Below are positions 1-9,979 of a stretch of DNA of 64,000 bases, piece after piece. Positions within the stretch are counted from its first letter, which is position 1, and each line of letters starts with the position of its first letter. Position numbers and translations under genes: made by a program. This DNA is from Trifolium pratense (Eukaryota; Streptophyta; Magnoliopsida; Fabales; Fabaceae), in NCBI RefSeq assembly GCF_020283565.1, contig NC_060063.1, positions 32,884,635 through 32,948,634 of the forward strand. Direction: 5' to 3'. Under the pieces are notes generated by a model, which was not told the DNA's origin, did not search any database, and was given only the letters and a program-made list of their open reading frames with translations.

Positions 1-866
1 GCTCATGGCGAGCATTGGCGAGCTTCAGCGAACCTGTTCGCTACAGCGAACCTGTTCGCTACAGCGAACTCCTGGTCGCTTAGCGAACTACACCAGAAAA
101 ATATCTGTTCTTGAGTTTCAATAAGGCGGTTTAACCTTGAATCCACTCAAAAATACATCTAGACATGTTATAAATTCTTATAAACAGCTAATTCAAGCAT
201 ATATGGTATCAAGGAACATTAATCATCCCTTCCAAACATCCAAATACATCAAACAATCAAAATCATGTCAATTTCTTGCAAAATAAGCAAAGTTGCATAA
301 ACATGCAAAACCATCATCAAACATATACATATTCCCTCCTAGATGTTCATTAAGCATACTAAGATGAAAAGGACATGTTTATGATAAAGAAATTTCACCC
401 AAACCCCAAAGAAATTGGGTGAGAGAGTTTGGGAATGGAGGCTAGACACCTCCCCTCTCTTGGATCACCCAAGCTTATGCTTAACCACTCTCACCTTAGA
501 TTGAATGATGATTCTTGGCCTCTAAATCTCTTCTCCTTGCTCGTGTTCTTCTTCTTGCTCTCCTAGGGTTCTTGCTTTGCTTATAAGCTTACAAACTTCT
601 AACTTCTCATGAAAAACAAGTTGTGATACTATTCAATGGTTTGACTTGGTTACTTATACCACTCTCTATTGTCATGAACCAAGCCCAATGACTTAGGCCC
701 ATTAAGCTTCTAACTCACGCCCAAGCCCACTAACATGGCAAAGGTTTCGCTCACAAACTTATGTTCGCGATAAATAATTATACGTCGCGTAAATAAATAT
801 TTAACACTAACCCAAAATATAAGCAAATATATAAAATATCGATTTACTAAAAATCGGGTCGTTACA
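1..866 (-). mobile_element. Partial LTR, gypsy-like, running off the left edge
   Basis: The right border reads TCGGGTCGTTACA, the reverse complement of TGTAACGACCCGA, a common start of plant Ty3-gypsy LTRs. The element would therefore be on the minus strand, with its outer LTR end at 866. The left side carries short repeats of the type AGCGAACCTGTTCGCT at 30-90. No coding sequence is seen. The other border, the primer-binding site and a target duplication are outside the window or not found, so a solo LTR cannot be told from the end of a complete element. Confidence 0.5.
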
Positions 867-2084
867 TGTGTGTATTGGCTATTATTTCGGTGTATCCGAA
901 ATTTTCAAACTTAATTTGATCTTGGGATTGTTCATGCATCTAACACCTTAAGACATGATAATATGAACTAATGTTATTATTTGTATTTTTTGGTAACTAA
1001 TGTCAATCATACCAAAATCTTAACTGAGTTTCTACAATGGGGTAGCAAGATTTTCTCTCATCCAAATTTAATCTCACGTGGCATATTCTCAATTTCTATG
1101 TGTCACGCAACCTTTAATAACAATTTTTTTAAAGTAGTCTACTGACTAAAAATTCAATTTTAAGGTAGATAAGTGGGATGACCGAGGTTCGAACCCCATC
1201 CCCTTGCATATATAATGCGAGAGCTTTTATGGTGCAGTCCATTTTATTAAACTCATAAGCAGGGCCGGCCCTGAGTTTTTGGAGGCCATATGCAAATATA
1301 AAAAGTGACCCTTTAATAAATAAAAATGCAATTTTTTTTTTAAAAAATTATCCTTGATTTAAATTACAAATAACAAAAAAATAAAATAATCATCACTACA
1401 ATTAACATAAAGAGTCATAATCTAATCAATAACAATAAAATGTTTTCCAACTACACTATCATGCATTAGTGACGGAACCAGGAAATTAAATTGGGGGGGG
1501 GGGGGGGTGCGCTAAAAAATCTTACAAAAATTTAATTTGATCATAAAAATATTAAATTGCATACTGTAAATAATATTCTACGTGTGCCACGTGACTTGAA
1601 ATTATCAATGATGTATTTCAAACTAATACTTGCACAAAATTAATCATAAAAAAATGATATATTTCATCATAATACTTAAAAGAGAATGATTGTTTTTATT
1701 TGAAAATAGTTGGCTTGCTTTTTGGAGAAAAAAATAGAAATTATCTATTGTTTGTATTGATATATCATTTATATTATTAGTATTTTATATTTCTATATTT
1801 TCTATAAAATACTAGGTTCAGTGGCGTGAGAAATGATTTGGAATTTGGATACTGGGTCGAATCTTTGGTTATTTATTAAACATACTTTGTTTAAAAGAAA
1901 AAAAAAACAACGAACAAAAAATCAAAACTAGGGTCGGCAAGAATTGAACTCACAACCCCAAGAAACAAGGGCGTGATGCCTTCATGTCACAACCACATGG
2001 CTATGCATGACTTTTGTTATGGTAAGTGTGCAAACAAATATATATAGGTTTAATATTATAAAAATATCAAGGATATTAAAATAA
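867..2084. other. Non-coding stretch with decayed hAT-type ends
   Basis: No gene is seen. At 1262 the sequence AGGGCCGGCCCTGAG, and at about 1470 AGTGACGGAACCAGG followed by a run of about 14 G, both resemble the terminal inverted repeats of plant hAT elements. No partner ends or 8-bp duplications were found, so these are probably truncated copies. A B-box-like GGTTCGAACCCC occurs near 1188. Confidence 0.35.
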
Positions 2085-2120
2085 CTAGTAACCGGCCCGT
2101 GTGATGCACGGGTTTAGAAG
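2085..2120 (-). mobile_element. Helitron 3' terminus
   Basis: Read on the minus strand, the segment has a short hairpin (CCCGTG, 5-nt loop, CACGGG) followed 7 bases later by CTAG and a flanking T. This is the expected Helitron 3' end: hairpin, then CTRR, inserted between A and T. The element body would extend to the right. Its 5' end was not identified. Confidence 0.5.
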
Positions 2121-4504
2121 AACGTCATATATATAACAATTATGGTTGTTGTCAATCATGGATGCTACGAGCCAAAGAAAGTTAGTCAAAAGCATACGAA
2201 AATTAATCAAATTGGTTCATTTGGCGGAACGACAAATTTATTTCAATCATAGATGATGTTAATCAAATAGGTTAAACATCGCAATATATATGTCAATCAT
2301 GAATGCTGTCAATCAAGTGGGTTAAGCATAATATATCATTTCAAATATAGGATGTTTGAAATTAAAGGCATCATATAATTTAATCTTTAATTAAGTGGGT
2401 TAAACATAATTGATCATTGCAAACATAAACGCAGACCATATGCACACTTCAAGTGAATCATCACGCCGAATTTTATAATGGAACTTTCATGACCCGTGAC
2501 ATTTGTGACATTTATAGAAAGAAGATTACTACTATTTGAGAATAGATAGGAGTGCTATGAGACATATGAGTACTATTCAAAATATAGGTAGGAGAAACGA
2601 TTGTATATTATAATGATAGAAGAATTTTGTGAAAGTTCCAAAATAGAATTCCTCCAATTCCTCTATTCTTCAATATATGAGAATTATTTCTACCTTCCTT
2701 TCCTCTCATCAACCTTCAATGTATAAGACTTCTCTAGGCCAATCTCATTATATCATATGAAACCAAATTCAATTTACAAAACAACCACAAATTATCATTA
2801 TCATGACAATATGAAAAAAAAAAAAATTTCAATGCACAATAAGAATGCAAGAGTACATTAGGATATAGTTTAAAGAAAAACATCAATACATAGACTCAAT
2901 CTATTTCTCTCTTCCTCTAAACAATAATTCAAAAATAATCGCAACTCCTTTTTTCCATTAATTTGGTTGATAACTTCAAACTCCAGGTCCCTCTTTAGGC
3001 AATCACGTCGCATATGTCTAAGGCCCCAAACCAAATTGATAATCTTCTATCATATCATACAATCTAAAGTTCCCTACATAAAATTTGGAAATTCATCATA
3101 TCTGAGATAAAAAGATAACTATATTGAATGTTACCAGCATGATTCGTCATTGGTTTCAATTCCACAACCAAGTGCAACAATGTAAACATAGCTATATTGA
3201 ACATAGTTTATCCATAATCATGGAGAAAATCAAATGGATAATCAAATCAAGAATAACTAACATCTGAAAAGCAAGCAATCAAGTAGAAAAAATAATCTTA
3301 ATTGTTAAAAAATAAATTTCAATATAAGTCAGAAAAAATAATATAATTCACACAATAAAACTGCTAATTTTGCCAAGACAATTATGATGTCCCAATGTTA
3401 CAAATAGAACCACGTTGCTGCTATGTGACAAAAAATTCACCTCATTAGTATTGCTTGTACTTTTCACCTCATTAGTTTAAATGAGAACATGCATGGTGTA
3501 TATAGATGTTTTTCATTTATGTTTCAATCCCCACCACTTAAGCTATGGAGATATATTTTGTGTTTCCCGTCACTTAGTTATTGATCCTCTAACTCCATGC
3601 CCTGTTCTCATTTCACCGACCAAACAAAACTAAAGAAATTCAATTAATTGAAAGATCACAAAGAGACATAATCAGAGAAAATTAATGCATAAATTAGAAT
3701 CTTTTTACCTCTAGCATTTAAAAAGGAAAAAAGGCATAACCAGGTAACCTATATCAAGCACCACCAATATTTCCCCATACTATAATACTCTGCAATTCAA
3801 GTGCAAAAAAAAAAAACCATAGATCAAATCCAATGGATGAGAGATTGTCCTTTAAAAAAAAAATGCTATGTATCTTTTCACAATAAAGTTTTTCCTCTTC
3901 ATCTTCCACAACACAACAAAACAATCCTGTAAATTTCTTAAGTTTCAAATGGCTTGCACAGTTGAACCTGATTCATAACACTTTACTTTCACTTTCTCTA
4001 TTCATTACACTGTATTTTATTGAATTGGATCTTGCGGCCACATGTTATTTATTTTAAATTAAAATTAATAATTAAAATCAACATGTATAAATGCAAGCTT
4101 CCACCATGATTGTTCTGTAAAGCAACAATACCGTCGACCAACTGTCCAACATCAATAGTTGGAGACCGTACCCATCTTCAACCACCCGCAGACTACCGCC
4201 GCCGATCTGCCTTGCGTGTTTTTTCCGTGTTGCTGACAGTTGCCGTTGTATCACCGACCACTGTGTATCCTGCCGCTGCGTCGCCGGTTGTCGTGAATAA
4301 GAGCCGTCAAGTTGTTTGTGGCAGTGGTGTCGTGGACTGCAAAATCCTGATAAGCATGGGTTGAAGAAAGGTAATTTTCAGATTTAGAATCAGGGATTTA
4401 TTTTATTTTTAAAATATTGAACCATAGGATTAATCTAACAGTCAAGATTTCTGAGAAGGAGAGGGATGGAGACAGATCTAGAAGGAGAGAATTCGGATCC
4501 GGAC
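2121..4504. other. AT-rich intergenic region without a recognised gene
   Basis: Short runs of A or T and scattered stop codons in all frames give no supportable gene. The first 200 bases repeat phrases such as GTCAATCA and AAGTGGGTTAA and may belong to the Helitron whose 3' end is at 2085. A GC-richer patch at 4130-4360 has an 84-codon open frame, but nothing in it is recognisable. Confidence 0.4.
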
Positions 4505-4826
4505 AGAGGTGGGAATATGCTAGGCCGAGGTAGGTTTTGCCTAGCCTGAGTTTGGCCTCTGAGGGTGGCCTATGGCCTATCATAGGCTTATCTTTTTGGC
4601 CTAAGTCTGATTTTTTAAAAGCTTAATGTAGTCTGTTAATATGTTTGCCAATTTCACATGAGCATATTTAAATAAAGAATTATATTTATTTTTAAATATA
4701 CTTATCAACTAATAAACAAATATTTTTTTGATATTTAATATGATATTTTAGATAATTTGAGTATATATGTCATCATATTTCAATTATAATTTATAATAAT
4801 ACATTTATCATATATATATATATATA

Positions 4827-6442
4827 GGGGGCTGCTAACTTAGATCCAGTTGGGTCTAAGTTAGCAAGGTGCACCTTTTCAGTTGGACCAAAATACCCAT
4901 TCTTTTTAATTAATTAACCAAATTACCATCAATGGACGCGGATCAAGTGTCGCGCGCGTACCGCAGTACCATGGTTACAGGCTGTTGATTTCCATCAGAC
5001 AACCAAGATCTGATCTCATCAAGACTGTCTGATCAATCAGACAGCCCAGATCATCCGAATCCATCAGATTCCAGCGCGTGCACAACACTGGATTACACCC
5101 TGGAGAGAGAAGAATCTACTTTTTAAAAGCAGGACACGTGTCGCTGTCTGATTGGCTGGACGTGATTTTTTTCCATTTAATACTTTGAACTCAATTATTT
5201 CGTTGTAAATTAATTTTTTATTTATTTTTTTTATACCAAAATTCATAATTTTTTTTTCTCTACAAATAGAGACTTGGTTCGTTTGATTTGGACACAGAAA
5301 AAAAAACCCAATTTTTCACTACCTTAATCTCATTTTTCACTACCTTACATCAACTCACTGAAACCATTCTACCAGCAAAATGGTTTCAGATTACAACTCT
5401 CTGAAACCATTGTACCAGATAAATGGTTTCAGAAGCAAACACAATTAATAAATTACTCACTGAAACCATTCTACCAGTAAAATGGTTTCAGAATACAACT
5501 ATGTGCAACCATTCTACAAGCTAAATGGTTTCAGAAGCAAATAACTAATAATCAACTTACTGAAACCATTCTACCAGCAAAATGGTTTCAGATTACAACT
5601 CTCTGAAACCATTGTACCAGATAAATGGTTTCAGAAGCAAACACAATTAATAAATTACTCATTGAAACCATTCTACCAGTAAAATGGTTTCAGAATACAA
5701 CTATGTGCAACCATTCTACCAGTAAAATGGTTTCAGAAGCAAACATTTGTTTTTAATTACAGTTTTATCTCATTTAATAAACTAAAAATAGTTTCAGGTC
5801 TCCAAAAATTTCATAAAATATACCAAAAGTTCCAGAATATTATCTACTATTTTCCTGGTATAATGGTTTCAGTGAGTTGGTTGAGTGGTGCGTGTTAAAT
5901 TACAACACACAAGTAACGTATTTAGTAGACAAAAAATGAGATTAAGGTAGTGAAAAATTGCGTTTTTTTTTCGGTGTCCAAATCAAACGAACCAAGTCTC
6001 TATTTGTAGACAAAAAAAAATTATGAATTTTGGTATAAAAATAAAAAAATAAAAAATTAATTTACAACGAAATAATTGAGTTCAAAGTATTAAATGAACA
6101 AAAATCACGCCCAGCAACCATTGTGTGACACGTGTCCTACTTTTAAAAAGCAAATGTTTCTCTCTCCAGGTTGTAATCCAGTGTGGCGCAGGCGCTGGAA
6201 TCTGATGGATCAGGATGATCTGGGCTGTCTGATTGATCAGACAGTCTTGATGAGATCAGATCTTGGCTGTCTGATGGAAATCAACGGTCTGTAACCATGG
6301 TCCTTCGGTACGCGCGCGACACTGGATCTGCGTCTACTAATGGGTATTTTGGTTAATTAATTAAAAAGAATGGGTATTTTGGTCCAATTGAAAAGGTGCA
6401 CCTTGCTAACTTAGACCTAACTAGGGTCTAAGTTAGAAAACC

Positions 6443-6444
<2 letters not shown>
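4827..6444. mobile_element. Palindromic element A in a TA microsatellite
   Basis: The element begins GGGGGCTGCTAACTTAG after (TA)n and ends CTAAGTTAGAAAACCCC before (AT)n. Its left and right parts are inverted copies of each other. Each end carries a further small palindrome built on CTAACTTAGAC...GTCTAAGTTAG. The middle (about 5354-5750) is an array of short palindromes of the type CTGAAACCATT-N(8-11)-AATGGTTTCAG. No transposase is encoded. Insertion in TA repeats recalls the rice Micron elements, but the family name is not established here. Confidence 0.6.

Positions 6445-6504
<60 letters not shown>
6445..6504. repeat. (TA)n microsatellite between two palindromic elements
   Basis: About 60 bp of pure AT dinucleotide separate element A from the start of the next copy. 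A 43-bp stub of the element end (6505-6547) and a further short (TA)n at 6548-6559 follow. Confidence 0.9.
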
Positions 6505-6506
<2 letters not shown>

Positions 6507-6547
6507 GGTTTTCTAACTTAGACCCTAGTTAGGTCTAAGTTAGCACC
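6505..6547. mobile_element. Terminal stub of the palindromic element
   Basis: This is a 43-bp copy of the end palindrome (GGGGTTTTCTAACTTAG...) with (TA)n on both sides. It duplicates the start of element B, which suggests slippage or recombination in the TA repeat. Confidence 0.6.
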
Positions 6548-6559
6548 TATATATATATA

Positions 6560-8247
6560 GGGGTTTTCTAACTTAGACCCTAGTTAGGTGTAAGTTAGCA
6601 TGGTGCACCTTTTCAATTGGACCAAAATACCCATTCTTTTTAATTAATTAACCAAAATACCCATTAACAGACGCGGATCCAGTGTCGCGCGCGTGCCGAA
6701 GGACCATGGTTACAGACCGTTGATTTCCATCAGACAGCCAAGATCTGATCTCATCAAGACTGTCTGATCAATCCGACAGCCCAGATCATCCTGATCCATC
6801 AGATTCCGTCGCGTGCGCCACACTGGATTACACCCTGGAGAGAGAAAAATTTTCTTTTTAAAAGCAGGACACGTGTCACACAATGGTTGGCTGGACGTGA
6901 TTTTTGTTCATTTAATACTTTGAACTCAATTATTTCGTTGTAAATTAATTTTTTATTTTTTATTTTTTATACCAAAATTCATAATTTTTTTTCTACAAAT
7001 AGAGACTTGGTTCGTTTGATTTGGACACCGAAAAAAAAATGCAATTTTTCACTACCTTAATCTCATTTTTTGTCTACTAAATACGTTACTTGTGTGTTGT
7101 AATTTAACACGCACCACTCAACCAACTCACTGAAACCATTATACCAGGAAAATAGTAGATAATATTCTGGAACTTTTGGTATATTTTATGAAATTTTTGG
7201 AGACCTGAAACTATTTTTAGTTAATTAAATGAGATAAAACGGTAATTAAAAACTAATGTTTGCTTCTGAAACCATTTTACTGGTAGAATGGTTGCACATA
7301 GTTGTATTCTGAAACCATTTTACTGGTAGAATGGTTTCAATGAGTAATTTATTAATTGTGTTTGCTTCTGAAACCATTTATCTGGTACAATGGTTTCAGA
7401 GAGTTGTAATCTGAAACTATTTTGCTGGTAGAATGATTTCAGTAAGTTGATTATTAGTTATTTGCTTCTGAAACCATTTAGCTTGTAGAATGGTTGCACA
7501 TAGTTGTACTCTGAAACTATTTTACTGGTAGAATGGTTTCAGTGAGTAATTTATTAATTGTGTTTGCTTCTGAAACCATTTTGCTGGTAGAATGGTTTCA
7601 GTAAGTTGATTCTTAGTTATTTGCTTCTGAAACCATTTAGCTGGTAGAATGGTTTCAGAGATTTGTACTCTGAAACCATTTTCCTGGTAGAATGGTTTCA
7701 GTGAGTTGATGTAAGGTAGTGAAAAATGAGATTAAGGTAGTGAAAAATTGAGTTTTTTTTTCTGTGTCCAAATCAAACGAACCAAGTCTCTATTTGTAGA
7801 GAAAAAAAAATTATGAATTTTGGTATAAAAAAAAATAATAATTTACAACGAAATAATTGAGTTCAAAGTATTAAATGGAAAAAAATCACGCCCAGCCAAT
7901 CAGACAGCGACACGTGTCCTGCTTTTAAAAAGTAGATTCTTCTCTCTCAAGGGTGTAATCAGACAGTCTTGACTCTTGATGATCTGGGCGATGATGGAAA
8001 TCAGATGATGGTAAAAAGTAGATGATCTGGGCTGTCTGATTGATCAGACAGTCTTGATGAGATCAGATCTTGGCTGTCTGATGGAAATCAAAGGCCTGTA
8101 ACCATTGTCCTGCGGTACGCGCGCGACACTGGATCCGCGTCCATTGATGGTAATTTGGTTAATTAATTAAAAAGAATGGGTATTTTGGTCCAACTGAAAA
8201 GGTGCACTTTGCTAATTTAGACCCAACTGGGTCTAAATTAGCAGCCC

Positions 8248-8249
<2 letters not shown>
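6560..8249. mobile_element. Palindromic element B, inverted relative to A
   Basis: It begins GGGGTTTTCTAACTTAGACC and ends TCTAAATTAGCAGCCCCC. Its left end matches the right end of element A and its right end matches A's left end, so A and B lie head to head. The internal order is mirrored too: the GTGTCGCGCGCG block, the CATCAGACAGCC block and the CTGAAACCATT palindrome array (7130-7700). No protein-coding frame is seen. (TA)n follows at 8250-8317. Confidence 0.6.
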
Positions 8250-8326
<77 letters not shown>

Positions 8327-8436
8327 AAAAACTAATGTAGATTAATAAACTTACACCACCGAAAAAGTTAATAAATTTATAATTTAATCAAAGTACAAAT
8401 TTTAATACATAAATAATAATAGTAATAAAAATAGTA

Positions 8437-9530
8437 GGCTTAAATGCAGTTTTTCCCCGCAGTTTTGATTAAATCGAAATTTTACCCCCCGTTTTAAAAC
8501 GCGGACTTTTACCCCCCATTTTATAATTTTTTGGATTTTGCCCCCCCCCCCCCCCCAAAAAATTCTGTTTTCGAGTCGCAACTTCAAAGCTTCACACACA
8601 ACTCAATTTGGAGTTACAAAGAGAGATTAATTACCGTTTTAGTGAAGGTATGTCCCTCAAAATTCTGCAAAAACTCTGCTTTCGAGTCACAACTTCAAAG
8701 CTTCGCACACAACTCAATTTTGATCTATAATTCACCAAACGGATACCAAAATTACCATAATCAAGATATCTTTCCACAGAATCAAACCCCACTAAATTTG
8801 GAGTTACAAAGAGAGATTAATTACCGTTTTAGTGAAGGTCTGTCTAATTACTAATTTTGCTGAAATCTACTTTTGACCTTCAAATTCAACATCGTCTACC
8901 AGACACATCGTAACTCCAAATTTGAGGAAATTTAAATGACAACAAGGGTAATTTCGTTAGCTTTTCGGACATGTAAATACTATTAAAAAATGAGCTATAG
9001 GGTGAGAGACATGACAAAAATAGTAGTAGTAGTTCCATACAATAATTAATTTGGATAGACTTTCACTAAAATGATAATTAATCTCTCTATGTAACTCCAA
9101 ATTTAGCGGAGTTTGATTATGTGGAAAACTAACTCGATTGCGGTCATTTCGGTACAAGTTTGGTGAATTAAGGATCCAAATGGAATTCTGTGCGAAGTTT
9201 TGAAGTTGTGACTCGAAAGCAGATTTTGTGCAGAATTTTGGGGGACATACCTTCACTAAAATGGTAATTAATCTTTCTTTGTAACTCCAAATTTAGTGGG
9301 GTTTGATTCTGTGGAAAGATAACTCGATTACGGTCATTTCGGTATACGTTTGGTGAATTATTGATCCAAATTGAGTTGTGTGTGGAGCTTTTAAGTTGTG
9401 ACTCGAAAGCAGAATTTTAGGGGGCGCAAAATCCAAAAATTATAAAACAGGGGGTAAAAGTCTGTGTTTTAAAACAGGGGGTAAAATTCCGATTTAATCA
9501 AAACAGGAGGGGTAAAACTGCATTTAAGCC
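8437..9530. mobile_element. Mutator-like non-autonomous element, 9-bp TSD
   Basis: Long terminal inverted repeats begin GGCTTAAATGCAGTTTT and end AAAACTGCATTTAAGCC. The 9-bp flanks are identical on both sides (AAAATAGTA at 8428-8436 and 9531-9539), as expected for Mutator-type insertion. Inside, sequence blocks around ACTCGAAAGCAGA and AGTTACAAAGAGAG recur in both orientations. Short open frames (for example 8531-8854 and 8957-9256) come from these repeats. No transposase is present. Confidence 0.75.
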
Positions 9531-9725
9531 AAAATAGTATTCGTATTAACTTAAATAGGTTGACCTAGTAGGCTGAAACGCTTTTTTAATGGTCTGCAGC
9601 CCGACCTATTTAACTAAATAGACTTATAAAAAAAGCATTGGTCTGCTCTATTTAAAAAAATAGGCTGACCTGGCCTGAGCCTAGCATAGGCCTTTGTAGG
9701 CCGACCTTGCCTATTCTCACCTCTA

Positions 9726-9916
9726 TTGTTGATATTTAAAGAAATATTTAAATAGGTTGACCTGGCCTGAGCCTAGCATAAGCCTCTGTAGGCCGACCTT
9801 GCCTATTCCCACCTCTACTACTGATATTGATTCAGGGGGAAAGAGATCAAGAATGAAACCACCAATATTATGGTTGGAAATTTGATTTACTCCACTTGAA
9901 GGGTAGAGAAACCTCT
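9726..9916. other. Short spacer with a second hAT-type end
   Basis: At 9745-9815 the right end of the AGAGGTG-type element is repeated almost exactly, ending CCCACCTCTA. The rest is unassigned single-copy-looking DNA that leads into the LINE target duplication (9917-9932). Confidence 0.4.
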
Positions 9917-9979
9917 AAGAAGAAAATACTAACAGGATTCTAAAAACGCGTTGTAATAATTGAGTCAACTCAGTCACGC

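Larger units (their letters stand above)
4505..9725. mobile_element. Old hAT-type MITE split by later insertions
   Basis: The left end AGAGGTGGGAATATGCTAGG (about 4505) and the inverse of the right end, AGAGGTGAGAATAGGC (about 9725), form imperfect terminal inverted repeats. Both continue into similar GGCCT-rich subterminal sequence. The original element is now in three pieces: 4505-4826, about 8318-8436 and 9540-9725. They are separated by the palindromic pair 4827-8249 with its flanking (TA)n, and by the Mutator-like element 8437-9530. A second copy of the right end lies at 9745-9815. No 8-bp target duplication was found. Confidence 0.45.

Noticed and set aside
1150..1260. SINE or tRNA-derived sequence with B-box GGTTCGAACCCC
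   Set aside because: No convincing A-box, defined 5' end, tail or target duplication; a single B-box-like word can occur by chance.
1930..2030. tRNA gene suggested by TCGGCAAGAATTGAACTCAC
   Set aside because: It resembles an inverted T-arm, but no acceptor stem or anticodon arm can be folded; probably part of a repeat.
4110..4364. 84-codon open frame in a GC-richer patch
   Set aside because: No motif, no splice context and no recognisable family; the hydrophobic stretch alone is not enough.
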